Notes under the pieces: model-generated
Told to the model about the DNA's origin: nothing
Databases searched by the model: none
The model's input: the letters and a program-made list of their open reading frames with translations, nothing else
Part shown: positions 1-11,212 of the stretch, piece by piece
How positions within the stretch are numbered: position 1 is the stretch's first letter
How the letters are laid out: the number at the start of each line of letters is the position of its first letter
NCBI GenBank assembly: GCA_963210315.1
Contig: OY723271.1
Coordinates: 992,001-1,056,000, forward strand
Direction of reading: 5' to 3'
From: Rhynchopus euleeides
Lineage: Eukaryota > Euglenozoa > Diplonemea > Diplonemida > Diplonemidae
DNA length: 64,000 nucleotides
Translations under genes and position numbers: made by a program

Positions 1-3000
1 CATGCGATGCGTCTTGCAAAATTCCATGGTGACTTGCAAGCCGTCGTTCTTCCCGTGGTGGTCCCGGCAGCAGTCCTCTTCCGAGAGGCGCCGGCGCCGG
101 CAGTCCACGCAGCGGGGTTTCCAGTGCAGAGCGCAGGTAAGCATCTTCGCGTTCCGTCTGGCTCCAGGGGGGGCAGTCCGGGGAGCAGCGCCCCGTCGTT
201 CCCATGACCGTCCTGTCCGGGCGTTGGCTTGCCGGCTGCTGGCAGTCCATTGCTGGGCCGCTTGCTGCCACCCCTCTGGGTAGTGGGGCTGCGGTGCGAA
301 GGTTGCGGCCCACGCCATGCCGCGGGAGTGGAAGGCTGTGTCCCGCTGGTTCAAGCCCGGGCCTGCCGTGTGCGCTTGGAGGCTGCGCATCACCGACTCG
401 GTGGCTGGGCTGAGCTGGGCTCTCCTGGACAGGCCCCCTGCCACGGTTCCCCCGATCGCGGTGAGGACAGTGGAGCTCGCAGTGTGGCCACAGTGCCATG
501 GTTGCTTGGAAGTCTTGCGCACCACCTCGCAGAGCTGCCTCAACGAGTGAGCCTTGCCCAGGATGCTCTTCTGGAAGGCTGCGAAGTCCTGCCGCAGCTG
601 CTCCTGCGAGGTCTCCCCCTGCCTCTCAGCCTCGTCCATGGCGGCGTTGCTCAGGGCGTCCGCATCGACGTTGAGTTCCCTTTTCACGTGCTCATACGTA
701 AGGGTGATCCGGGGCCCGAGGTCGGCAGCCAGCCGTGCCGTGCTGAGGAAGAGGGGGCGGAGGGATTTATCGCGGCAAACCGCTTCCCCTTTTAGGTGTC
801 GCAGCACCACCTGCGAGTCACCCCGCACCGTAACGTTCCCCTCAGGGGGCGGGTCGCCCCTTCTGAGCAGCCGTAGGCCCGCCCGAACCCCTTCGTACTC
901 AGCGATGTTGTTGCTGCGTACGTTCAGCAGAGGGAGGATCTCTTCCGACACCTTGAGGCCGTCTCGGTAGAGCACCGCACCTGCACCCGCCAGGGCGAAG
1001 GGGGTGCCGTTGTCCCTTGCTCCGCCGTCGAAGTAGAGGGTGAGCCCCGGGGATGCGCCCTCGGGGATGCGTGGGCGGGCCTCCCGCGGCCCCCTCTCAG
1101 GGGGGTCAGGTGTGTGGGGGCGGATGCGGCGCGTTTCGACTTCTGGGAGGGTGAGGCCGGTCGACAGCTCGAAGTCGACAGCCAACTCCATGAGGGTCAC
1201 GGTGTGCTCCCCTCCCTGCGGCCCCCATTTCAGGCCCCGCAGCCAGTCGCAGAGGGCCACCCACAGCTCCGGGGGGCGCTTGCCCCACGTCTGTTTGACA
1301 GTGGACGGCGCCCGCACAGGGATGCAGGCCTGTTCGGGGTTGGGTGTGCACCACCCCCATGGATAGTGAAGGGTGCGGTGGTGGCGCGCGGAGCGGTCGA
1401 GCAGTCCATCTTTCTCCTGCCGCGCCGAGAGGATTGCAATGAAGTAGCGGTGCAGCTGCGCCACTATATCCACCCTGCGTGCGAAGGATAGTGGCAGGGG
1501 CTGCCTGTCCTCCGGGATGCCGTGTCTAAAGGCGGGCGCCACCCCGCATAACGCCAAGCAAGGTGGCCAGGTTGACCGGTCCACAGCCGTAATGGGGTGG
1601 TTTTGTCGGATTGGGTCCCACGCGGAGCACTCCCACCATAGGTGCATCACCGTCTCGGGGGTGCCTGCGTTGCAGTATCGGCAGATCCCGCCCTGCCCCG
1701 TGCGCCCTCGGACAGGCACCGCCCCTGCAATGACGGAACGAAGGAGGCCCCGTTGGTATCCCGTGACCGCGGCGCCCTCTCCCTCCAGGACGCAGCGTGT
1801 GGCTTGCCCGTCGATGCCGTGCTGAGCGCCCGCAAAGTCGTCACGACGACCAGCCAGCGCCTTGGCCACCTGTGTACGTAGGGCCTGGCGGAGGTCATGA
1901 GCGAAGATCCCCCATCCGCTCGTTGTTGCTGCGGTGGGGTCGAAGACTATGCTCCGTCCCGCTTCATCAGTGTAAGATAGGGTGGTCGCCGTGCTCCAGC
2001 TCCATCCTATCCACCGAAGGGCCGCTCGGAAAAGCGCGAAGGGGCCTGTCCCTGTAAGCCTCACTCTGCTATCCCAAGCCGTCTCAGACAGAACCCTGCA
2101 GCGGCCCCACTTCTTGACCTGCATGGCCCAGGTGGTGATCTGCCGGTAGCGGGGGGCGACGGCGGGGTCCACCCGATGTGCATGGTGGAGGACATCCAGC
2201 ACAGCCTCCCGCGCCCTGCGGGGGGGTCCGGACCACAGCGCGGCGACGAAGAGCCCCCTCCATCGCCTGATGTCGGCGTCCTCCCAGCGGGTGACCAGGG
2301 CGTCGTAGTAGAGCCTGGACCCCGCTGTCATCGCTGCTGCCTGCCCCTTCCACTGCACCGGTAGGGGCAGTGCCGAGGTCCTGCGCAGGTTCTGCTCTGC
2401 GCCCTCTTTTCGGCGGGCGACGCGCTCCGATTTGGGCACCTCGGGTCCCTCGAGCGGGCGCGCATGCAGCATGGCCCCGAGGCAGTCGAAGCTATCGCGC
2501 TGTCGAAGGGGGGTAGCCGTGCCGTCCCGTGTCCGGTAGACTATCGGGGTCAACGGCTCGGGGGACGTCGAGAAGACATGTGACTTGACCTCTGCGCATA
2601 TTACCATCCCGGTATCGTGGGAGAAATCTGCAGAGTCATCCACCACTGCTTGCAAGGTCCCCGGGCTGGGGGTCACCGCGTACACATCGTCCACAAACGA
2701 CAACGCCCTCGTGCCCTGCCGGTGCTCCGCCATGCGCATCCATACACCCACCAGCACGTTGATCAGCACGACGCTAATGGGGCAGCCCTGCATGATGCCG
2801 TTGGTTGGCAGGAAGCCCTCCCCGATAGTGCCGCTTACCCGGAAGTGCCGCTGCATTGACCCGTACGCTGCCCGCAGGGTGCGCAGGACTCGGCCGTCGA
2901 AGCCGAGCTCCGCAGCTAGACAGAAGGTCAGGTCAATCGGCACCGTGTCGAAGCATTTCTTAAAGTCTAGGGCGACACCGTACAGTGGCTGTCCTGTGAG

Positions 3001-5916
3001 GTGGGCCTCTTCGATCCGTGCTGCCAGGTGCCAGATGAGGTCCTCCGCGCCGTGGCCAGGTCTGCATCCGTGCAAGTCCTCAGGCGCAATGCTCTCCAGC
3101 CACTTCAGCGCAGGCTTCACTCGGATTGCTGCCCACACCCTGTACAGCACGGGAGTGATGCTGATGGGGCGCTGCGACAGCGGCTCACCTGAGCTGCCGG
3201 GCTTGGGAATGAGGCAAATCATGGCGTGCATCAGCTGCTCCGGCCATTCGCCCGATCTCTCGACCTCATTGAACACCTCCGCGAACAACTTGAGGAGGTC
3301 CCCTGGGAGTTGCCGCAGCTCGTGCACCCTCCAGCCGTGTAGGCCCGGCGAGGTGGATGTAGACATTTTAGCCAGCGCTGTCCCAACGTCTTCTGCCGTA
3401 ATGGTCTTACACTCCATCTCGGCCGGGTCAGGGAGGAAGTCGCTGTACCTCTGTCGGAAGGTGTCCCAGCGAGGCTCAGGCGTCGTCGCATACTTCCGGA
3501 AGTAGCCCCCCCACGCAGTATCGCTCCTCAGCAGTTCATCCGCCTCCTTGGGGCAGGCCGTGAAGGAGCCATCCTCGCGGCGCATGAAGGTGGTAGGGGC
3601 GCAGAAGCGGTCTGCGAGGTACGAGAACACTATCCCCGCCTCCTGCGTCCAGGCCTTCTGCATCCTCGCCTTCCACGTGCGGAGTCTTTCGTCGCGGAGC
3701 GCGTCGAACATGCCTCGCTGAGATCCCTCCAGGGCGACAAGGGCCATCTCCATCGTCTCGAGGTCCGGCAGTTGTGAGGTGGTGCCCGCCAGCGCCGCCT
3801 CCAGCCCCGGGGGAAGGCCCCCTCCCTTCAGCCGCTTCTTCGCAGCGCCCCAGGCGTGCTCTTCGTTGGGTGTGGGGGGGTATGGCGCAGACTCCAGCAG
3901 TCGGTGGCGGCCCTCCAGGATGAGGGTCCGGAGGTTCCCCAACAGCTTGTCCTTCGCCCGGGTGTTCTTGTCGCCCGCTCCTCGGGCGGAGGCGGGGCGG
4001 TGTTTGGTGGCCACCCTCGACCGCTGCATGTGGTAACCCTCCGCCCTGCCCGTGTACGCCGTTTCCTGCCTTCCGAGTTGGCCCACGTGGACACGCTTCA
4101 GGAAGTTCTCGCTGCAGGCTGAGGCCCGGCGGAGGAGTTGCGCTCCTGTTGCACCCTCTTTCGTTTCCTCTGCGGTTAGCACATCCAGCAGCACCTCTCT
4201 GGCGGCAGCGCCCCCGAGCGTGGGCCTGCACTTAGGAAAGGGGGCGGGGAGGATGCAGATTTGCTTCGGTCGGCGGAAGGCGGCGAGATCGAGGTCGACG
4301 AAGAGCGGGCAGTGCGTGGGGATGCCGTATTCGCCCTTTTCTGCCACCTCGACGGAGCGCAAGGCCGGCGCCGCGCAGGGGTTCAGCAGGCAGATGTCCA
4401 GTCTGGTGCCTTCCTTCGATGCCCAGCAGGTGTTCCGAACTTCCTGCTGTTTCAGCTCTGCGTATGAGACCGCCGCATCGGTCCAACCACCCACCCGGCA
4501 GGCCTGGGATAGGACGGCACTGGTCTCCGGGTTGGTGTTGAGGTCCCCCAGCAGCAACACGGGCACCTGCCCCAGGCCGGCTGCGAGGTCCAGCGCCTCC
4601 TGCAGGAGGGTCTCCCGCTGCACTCGCACCTCCATCCCAGAGTGACCATAAACGCACAGGATGTGGAGCGCTGTCTTGCCGTTACTGGTTGCGAGCACCA
4701 CGTGTACCAGGCGGGTACTGTCATGCAGCTTCTTTTCCAGCTTGGTCTTCGGTTGCACCACTTGCGCTACCAGGCCCTCTTTTGCCATGACTGCCACTCC
4801 TCCGGGTCGGGTCTGCTCGCAGCCATTGGCCCCCTTGACCTTGGGCATGCCCTTACCCCAGTGCATGGACCAGCCGTGGGCCGCGAAGTAGCTGCTGAGC
4901 GTGCCCTTGCTGGGGTCCGGGACACGTGTTTCTTGCAGGGCCACAACGTCTGCCTTCAGGTCCGCCACATCACACAAGTGGGTTGACAGCGACGTGACGT
5001 TGGCTGACGCCACCCTGAGTACCCCAGGAGACGCTGGCCGCGGCGCGGGGCGTCGCGGCGGCGGCCTGGGAGCAGGGCCGCGTAACGGGGAGATTGTGGT
5101 AGCAGCGGTTGCGGTTGGAGCTACTGGAGGAGGGGTGGGAGTCGCGGTGGGGAGTTTCCATCTGTTTGTGGTGGAGGCTGCTAACTCCCTGGCTAGCGTG
5201 AGGGGGATGCGCAGCACGTCGTAGTGGAAGGGCCTCCACGTGAGGCATATCACTTTGTCGCCTGACCCGACGCGCCCCAGGTACAGCCTATCCGTAGTGC
5301 CGAGTACCCACACCTGGGCCCCCAACACCTCAGCCGCTACCCTGAGTGTAGCCCCGTCCCCGTAGACCCCGCTCTGTGCCTGCGCCGCGATGTAGTCGTC
5401 GTAGGACGGGGGTGCCCGGGGGTCATCTATATCGGGCGCGTAGGTTGCTCGCCTCTCGGCGTCCTGTCCCAGGGCTTCGACTACAGCTGCTCTGAGAGAG
5501 GCCGCCGTCCATCCCGCACATTGCACCGCGAGGCCGGTGTATTGGCAGTTGCCATCTTTCGCCACCGCCTCTCGCACTGCCAGCAGTCGTTGCGCCATCT
5601 CTGCCAGCCATCGGTCGTCCTGCTCTACTGAGGAGGGGGAGTACTCCTGTCCCCCTCCTCCCCGAAGCCCCCGGGGTTCTCCTGCCCCAGGGGCGTGGCT
5701 TCTATGCTCTCTCGCTCTATCTAAGGGTCCCGCAGAGGTTACTCCTGTCCCTGCGGGTTTTGGTTTTCTATGGGGGGGTTGTGGGGAGGGTTCGCCGGCG
5801 GCGAGAGGGTGCTGCGCCACGGGCGCTCCCCCTATCCCCTGGTCGGCGCCCCCGCCGGGGGAACCGGAAGCCTTAGGGTGTAGGCCGGGTCCCCCCTTGA
5901 GGGGGCGCCTCACCCC
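1..5916 (-). CDS. LINE ORF2 polyprotein: OTU protease, AP endonuclease, reverse transcriptase, RNase H (3' end off window)
   Basis: One minus-strand frame is open from the codon after the ORF1 stop to the window edge (over 1,970 codons). Domains in order: an OTU-like cysteine protease at about 5640-5210 (DGNC catalytic loop, Cys codon 5545-5547; HYD histidine codon 5224-5226); AP endonuclease at about 5010-4270 (LQETR, VYGHSG, GDLN, GIPTHCPL, then GTRLDICLLNP); reverse transcriptase at about 3370-2400 (LIPKPG, ALDFKKCFDT, MQGCPIS, SFVDDVYA); a Cys-Cys-His-Cys finger near 1640-1700 (ICRYCN ... HLWWEC); RNase H at about 1050-640 with all four acidic residues (LYFDGG, AEYEG, RGDSQ, NVDADAL); and a C-terminal Cys/His cluster at about 150-20. 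The first in-frame ATG (5596-5598) lies only 17 codons before the catalytic Cys and about 100 codons after the ORF1 stop, so ORF2 is probably made by readthrough or reinitiation. Confidence 0.88.
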
Positions 5917-5935
5917 CTAGTAGGGGGTGTAGCGC
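5905..5935 (-). promoter_or_regulatory. Candidate UAG readthrough site between LINE ORF1 and ORF2
   Basis: The only stop between the two ORFs is TAG at 5917-5919. It sits in a perfect 9-bp palindrome (CACCCCCTA, one base, TAGGGGGTG), followed a few bases later by a second possible stem, CCCCC TCAA GGGGG. ORF2 continues in the same frame with no nearby ATG. A stop codon with structured RNA immediately 3' is a known arrangement for programmed readthrough; that it works here is inference. Confidence 0.5.
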
Positions 5936-8400
5936 TTAGCCCCCCTCCACAGTCGGGGTGCCTTGCCGTTCTTGCCCGCGCCCTTCCCCGCCACCCGGGG
6001 TGTGTCGTTGACGTCCTGATCAGCTGCCGCGTCCCCTTGTCCGGCCTCGGCCCCTTTGTTCCCGAGCGCGGGTTGCTGAGGGGGGGGTAGCTGCTCGGAC
6101 GCCGGGGGCTGCCCTTCGCCTCCGCATCCGGGGTCAGGCTGCTGCTGCTGCTGCGGTGCGGGCACGGGTGTATCCCCGGGCGCAGGGGCGGCTGCGGGCG
6201 CTGCGGAGGTGGCGGTGGTGGTGTTGTTGTTGCTATCAGACGCGGGGGGTTCGAGGTCAGCGTTGGCTGTAGGGGCAGGTTGGTCAGCCCCCGCCGGTGG
6301 TGGCGCGACTGCCGTTTCAGTCTTGGCCGGCTCCGCTGTTGCCGCCACTGGGGGGGGTGGCGCCGTTGTTGCTGTTGTTGTTGCTGCCGTTGCCGTTGCA
6401 TTTGCATGGAGCAGCGCCTCCCTCACCTGCGCATCCTCGCGGATGACCTCTTGCAGGGTCGCCGAGGCCCTCTCCCGTTCCCTGGAGGTGTCCCTGCCCT
6501 CGCGTTTGCGGGCCCGCCGCGGGGAGCGGCACCGGCTCCTGCGCTGCTCACCTGGCCTCCCCCGGGCGGGCTGGGCATGGTAGTGGTGGTGGAGCTCGGC
6601 GAGGTGCGCCCTCGTCTCCTCCGCGACTGCCCGCTGTGATTCAGCGAGCTCGGCGCGCATCCCCTCCAGCTGCCGCCGCCCGTCCGCCACCATGGCCTGC
6701 TGGGCATCGTTGCCCACGCGCTGCCTGCCCAGCTCCTCCCGGAGCTCGCCCAGCTGCTGCTCGCTCGCGGCCCGCAGGCCTTCCGCAGTCGCTTGCGCTG
6801 TCGCCTGCACGTCGGCGAGGGCGGCTGTCAGGCGCGCGTCCGCCTGGGCTTGGCTGAGGCGCCCCTCATCGGCGACGGCGGCCATACGCGACAGCAGCTC
6901 CACCCCCTTCTGCTGCTGCTCGCTCAGCGCGGCCGTGATGCGGGCGACCTCTGCCTGCCCCGCGCTGCTCACCCTCCTCTGCTCGTCCTTGAAGGACTTG
7001 AGCTCCTTGCGGAGGCCGCTCATCCCCGTCTGCAGGGATTTCGCCTGGAGCTGGGGCAGTGCCTGCTGCGCCTCCCCCACGCTCCCCTGCAGCCCCAGCA
7101 TCGCCTCCCGGGCCCCCTGCACCTCCGCGAGCAGGGCGTTGCGGTGCTCCTCGCCCTGGTCGTGGCGGGTGGCGTGCTGCTGCAGCTGCTCCCGCACTGC
7201 CCGGAGGCTCGCCTCCAGCTTCGCCGCCCTCCCGCCGAGGGCCTCACCCCTGCGGCGCTCTTCCCCGAGGCCGCTCTCCGCGTCCTTGCGCAGGCCAACA
7301 AGCAGGCCGCGCAGCTCCCCGTGCACTCGGGCGTGCTCCACGCCCTGCCCCTCCAGCTGCGTCTTCAGCTCGCGCACAGCCTTCGGCGTGCCAGGCTGAG
7401 GGGGGGTCGCGGCGGGACGCTCCTGGAGGTCGTCCAGCTGGCGCTGCTGGGCTGCCAGGCGCTGCAGGAGCTCATCCTGCCGGGCTTGCTGCTCCCCGAG
7501 CTGTTGATGGAGTCGCCGTACCTCGGCGTGCTCCTCCTGCGCGGCTGCCCTCTGCTCCCCAAGCTCCTGTTGAAGTCGCCGCACTTCGGCGCGCTCCCCT
7601 TGCGTGGTCGCTTGCTGGTGGCCTTGTTGTGCAGCGAGTTGTTGCTCAAGGCGCTGCCGTTGCAGGTCCTGCTGTCTCTGCTGCTCCTTGAGCAGATCAT
7701 GCAGGCGCTGCACCTCCTGCTGCAGCGCGGGTACGCCGTCCTGCGTGGGGGCACTGGCGCCGGGGTCAGCTGCGGTGGCGGCGGCGGTGGCTGCGGCGGG
7801 GTCATGGCCGAGGGCCACCAGGCGGCGGCCCAGACGCTCCAGGTCCTTCTGGAGCCGCTCCACGCGCTGGCGGGCCTGCTGCGCGTGTTGCTGCGCAGCC
7901 GCTGCGGCGCCACCCCCGCGTCCGGTCTTCCCCAGGTGCGTCCTGGACTTGGCGGCCCGGCCCGCCTTCGCCGCCGCCTCGCGCTCCTCCCGCACTCTGG
8001 CCTGGAGGCCGTCGTACCGCCTCTTGAGGCGGTCCAGCTCCTCTCCCTTCTTCCGCTCCTCCGCCAGCCGCCGCTTCTCCTCCTCCAGCATCGCCGTGTC
8101 CGTGAGGGCCACGGCCTTGCCGTTCACCTGCACCGACCATGTGGGGGGGGTGCCAGAGGGGGGGGGGCTGTCCGCGATGACGACGGCTACGCCGTCCTTC
8201 GGCTCCTCGACATGCGCCTCCCACTGGAGATGGCGGAGGATGGCGCGGACATGCGCCGCGCGGTACAGGGGGGGGAGGGGCCCGAGGGTGTATTCCCGGG
8301 GTTCGTTGAAAACGAGGGGGGGCAGGGGGGCGGCCTGTTGGCCACCGGCCTGGGGGCCGGTGTTACCGGAGGAGACCCCGTGGAGGTCGGCCTGTGACAT
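5917..8400 (-). CDS. LINE ORF1 protein, coiled coil, 827 aa
   Basis: Open frame of 827 codons from ATG at 8400 to TAG at 5917. Residues about 100-620 are charged, Glu/Gln/Arg/Leu-rich heptad-like sequence with many Q-Q and E-E runs, expected to form a long coiled coil. The C-terminal 200 residues are low-complexity Ala/Thr/Pro/Gln and end in a basic stretch (KNGKAPRLWRGAKRYTPY). Position and coiled coil fit a LINE ORF1, which usually trimerises and binds the element's RNA; no RRM or zinc knuckle is visible, so RNA binding is inference, perhaps through the basic tail. The stop is followed directly, in the same frame, by ORF2. The first ATG of the long open stretch was taken as start. Confidence 0.75.
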   Translation of the reverse strand: MSQADLHGVSSGNTGPQAGGQQAAPLPPLVFNEPREYTLGPLPPLYRAAHVRAILRHLQWEAHVEEPKDGVAVVIADSPPPSGTPPTWSVQVNGKAVALTDTAMLEEEKRRLAEERKKGEELDRLKRRYDGLQARVREEREAAAKAGRAAKSRTHLGKTGRGGGAAAAAQQHAQQARQRVERLQKDLERLGRRLVALGHDPAAATAAATAADPGASAPTQDGVPALQQEVQRLHDLLKEQQRQQDLQRQRLEQQLAAQQGHQQATTQGERAEVRRLQQELGEQRAAAQEEHAEVRRLHQQLGEQQARQDELLQRLAAQQRQLDDLQERPAATPPQPGTPKAVRELKTQLEGQGVEHARVHGELRGLLVGLRKDAESGLGEERRRGEALGGRAAKLEASLRAVREQLQQHATRHDQGEEHRNALLAEVQGAREAMLGLQGSVGEAQQALPQLQAKSLQTGMSGLRKELKSFKDEQRRVSSAGQAEVARITAALSEQQQKGVELLSRMAAVADEGRLSQAQADARLTAALADVQATAQATAEGLRAASEQQLGELREELGRQRVGNDAQQAMVADGRRQLEGMRAELAESQRAVAEETRAHLAELHHHYHAQPARGRPGEQRRSRCRSPRRARKREGRDTSRERERASATLQEVIREDAQVREALLHANATATAATTTATTAPPPPVAATAEPAKTETAVAPPPAGADQPAPTANADLEPPASDSNNNTTTATSAAPAAAPAPGDTPVPAPQQQQQPDPGCGGEGQPPASEQLPPPQQPALGNKGAEAGQGDAAADQDVNDTPRVAGKGAGKNGKAPRLWRGAKRYTPY

Positions 8401-8701
8401 CCTGCCCGTGTATCCCTCTCTCCTCCGGTGTGTGTGTGTGTGGGGTGTCGTATGGTGGGCCTGCTAGAAGGGGAGCTCAAGGCGTAGCACCGTGTTTCGT
8501 CCTTCCTTATTTGATGCGCTGACGCTTACCACCCTAGAGCCTGCCTTGATGTGGTATGAGGGTGCAATGCAAACAGGAGATGCAAATTGCCCTGCTGGAG
8601 GAGGACGCGCAGATATCTAGAGGCGCAGCTCAGGGTCAAGGGTTCAACAGGCACTGCAAACACCCACACCCACACACCCCAACACCATGCACAAGTCATA
8701 C

Positions 8702-11212
8702 CGCTGCGATGAACCCAACGTCGGCAGGCGCCTGGATGAAGACACGGCCAGACTCGGGGGACTGAGGGGCTGCTGCTGCTGCTTCGAGAACACCAGGCAC
8801 AGGGGCCTCGTCCGTCTCGGGCAGGGCAGAGACAAAGCGGTCGAACCCCTCCATCTGCTCGGGGGTGACCGGCGCAGACGTCGTGATGGACGCCTTCAGC
8901 CCAGGAAGCACTGCGAGCAGCTTGCCCGACAGAGCCTTCAGGTCACGGATCGTCTCCGTCAGCGCTGCCTCGCCGGTCTCCGCGTTGGTCACTGCAGACA
9001 TGGTGTCCACCAGGAACCCAACCTGCGACAGCCCATCCACCAGCTCGCTGCACCGGGCGTGACGGTCCACCTGCGACGCAGCCTTCTTCAGCGAATAGGC
9101 ATGCCCAGAGCTGACCACCCCGTTGCTTGCATCCGTCGCATCCATCGTGATGATGCTCTTCACCCTCACACGCACCTCCTCGTCTGCGCTGTCGAGACGA
9201 CCCTCGGTGAACACCTTCGTGAGGAGCTCGAGGAAGCGCTCCCAGCCCCTCTCCAGCCCGTACGAGGTGACGGTGACAAACGAGGTGGACACATCGGGGT
9301 GCTTGGGGTCCGTCGAGACGGAGGCGGACACGCCGAGCCCGCTGCTGCAGAGCTTGAACTCCTGGGAGAGGTCGCGGTAGTTCAGCTCCCCGGCACCGGT
9401 CCCCCCGAGCACGCTGCACATCAGGGGGAGCAGCGTCAGCTCCCGCTCCGACAGATGCCCGATGGGGATGGAGAACCTGAAATACCACACCCCGTTCGTC
9501 GGCGTGATGACGTTCTGCAGCAGGGCAAGCTTGCCGTGCTGCAGCACCTCCACCTGCGGGTCGGGAAGCGGCTCCTCGGGGATGTCCGAAACCTGGAGGC
9601 TGGGCAGGATCGACATGTCCTCCTTGCGGTCCATCTCCACCTGCAGCTTCTCGCTCTGCTCCTTCACCGCCTTCGGGTCAGCCCCGGCGGACAGCCTGGG
9701 GACCTGCTCGCGCAGCTCCTCCTCCGCAAGCTTCGCAGAGAACTCCGCATCCGCAGTCATGGTGTGCGTGAGCCGGTGGGGGTTCACAACAACATGCTCC
9801 TTGAGGAGCCCCATCAGGAAGGCCGGGTCCTTTTCCAGATTCTGGCGCAGCTCCTTGACGTGCTTCGACGCCTCGAAGATGGCATGCGTTTCATACCCTT
9901 GCGTCTCGTTGTGAATCATGCCTGCCAGCAGGTTCAGCCCCCAGGAGGCAGAGCGGTGCGTCTTCGCCAGCTCCACCTGGTGGAGAACAGACTCAACCCT
10001 CTCCTGCGTGAACCCCTTCGCGATAGTCTCCTCCATGGTTTTGAAGATAAGGTCCTCCACCTCCTTGGTGCTGTGCTCCTCCAGCTGCACGCCCTGCACA
10101 CCCACCTCGAAGTACCCCCCCTTGAGATCGGCGCTGAAGCCTGTCCCCGATGTGAACTCGGCACCCACCCCAGACTCGATCAGGGCTTGGTACATCGGGG
10201 CGTTGGGCCCGCTGGTCAGCAGGTTGGAGAGGATGGAGAGGGAGAAGATCGTGCTGGGGTCGGAAGGGGGCAGATCCAGCACCCATGCGACTGCGACGCG
10301 GGCCCCGCTGCTGGCGGCGTCCTGAAGGGGGTCCAGGGGGCCTGTGGATTCGACGGACTTGGGGGAGAATTCGACACCCTGGGGCTTGGGGGTGAGCACT
10401 TTCCTGTCAAACCGCTTCGACGAGTCCTGCTCGTGGCGGCGGCGGAGGGCCTCGTCCAGCTTCACAAGGTTGTCCTCTACAGGGAGGTCGCCATATGTTG
10501 CGGCAGAGCAGTTCGCCGGGGAGTAGTGCTCCTTGTGGAACTGCACCAGCTGCTCATGCGTCAGGTCCGTGATGCTCTTCGGCAGCCCCCCGAAGGCCCA
10601 GCCGTAGCACGAATCCCTCCCGTACACCGCGTTCATGGTGTTGAGGTAGAACATCGAGGATGGGTCGCCGTAGACACCCTTCATCTCGTTGAAGACAACA
10701 CCCTTGATCACAAAGTTGCCCTTGTCGTCCAGCTCCAGGCGGTGCCCCTCCTGGAGGAAGTCGTCTGCGCGGAGCAGGGGGAAGAGGGCGGCATCGAGGT
10801 AGACGCCCATCAGGTTGTAGAAGTCCTTCCCGTTCACAGTGGAGAAGGGGTACATCGTGGCGTCGGGGTAGGTGAATGCGTTCATAAAGGTGCTGAGGGA
10901 GCGCGTCCGCATCTTGAAGAAGGGATCGCGGATGGGATAGTTCTGGCTCCCGCAGAGTGCGGTGTGCTCCAGGATGTGGGCGATGCCGCTGTCCGCCTTG
11001 CAGGGCGTGCAGAAGCCGATGACAAACACGTTGTTTGTGTCCTCCGTGTCGACGTGGACATACTTCGCCCCCGTGACCTCATGCTGGAACTCCGCGGCGA
11101 CCACGCCATACTCAGCGTGCTCCTTCTGGCTCAGCAGCTTGAAGCCATCCTTCACGCTGCCCGCCCCCCCAAGCACCGACAGGCCTGCCCTGGAGGCACC
11201 CCGCAGCGCCAT
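8702..11212 (-). CDS. PREP: Presequence protease (mitochondrial M16C metalloprotease), 3' end missing
   Basis: Encodes 837 codons of a PreP/Cym1/PITRM1-type peptidasome, which degrades cleaved targeting peptides in the mitochondrial matrix. The inverted zinc motif HILEH is at residues 79-83 and the third ligand Glu is in VVFNEMKGVYGD near residue 176. The N-terminus MALRGASRAGLSVLGG is Arg/Ser/Ala-rich, as expected for a mitochondrial presequence. An in-frame ATG 23 codons upstream exists, but a pyrimidine tract ending CCCCAG lies 13 bases before the chosen ATG, so the shorter start is preferred. The frame matches the family up to PADVGFIAA and then meets GTATGA (donor at 8701) followed by an in-frame TGA at 8696. 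Family members are about 1,000 residues, so roughly 140 C-terminal residues are absent; the remaining exon is probably beyond the LINE. Confidence 0.93.

Larger units (their letters stand above)
1..8690 (-). mobile_element. LINE (non-LTR retrotransposon), 5' part, 3' end beyond the window
   Basis: The minus strand carries a two-ORF non-LTR element: a coiled-coil ORF1 (5917-8400) and an ORF2 with OTU-like protease, AP endonuclease, reverse transcriptase, zinc finger and RNase H (1-5916). No long terminal repeats are visible. The 5' end lies between the ORF1 start at 8400 and the intron donor of the presequence protease gene at 8701; the exact boundary cannot be read from one copy. The 3' UTR and tail are outside the window. 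Both frames are open over their whole length here, so the copy looks young. I cannot assign a clade; AP endonuclease plus RNase H fits the I/Tx1/RandI-type groups. It has the same orientation as the flanking host gene. Confidence 0.9.

Noticed and set aside
6793-8397. A 534-codon plus-strand frame opposite LINE ORF1, and similar long plus-strand frames opposite PreP, strumpellin, lipoxygenase and the charged protein
   Set aside because: Antisense shadows of GC-rich genes, rich in Leu/His/Arg/Ser as expected from the complementary strand; no domains.
8603-8695. A possible second exon of the presequence protease after a GCAG acceptor
   Set aside because: The sequence after the acceptor (TGCCTGTTGAACCCTTGA) stops at once in phase 0 and has no similarity to the M16C C-terminal region.
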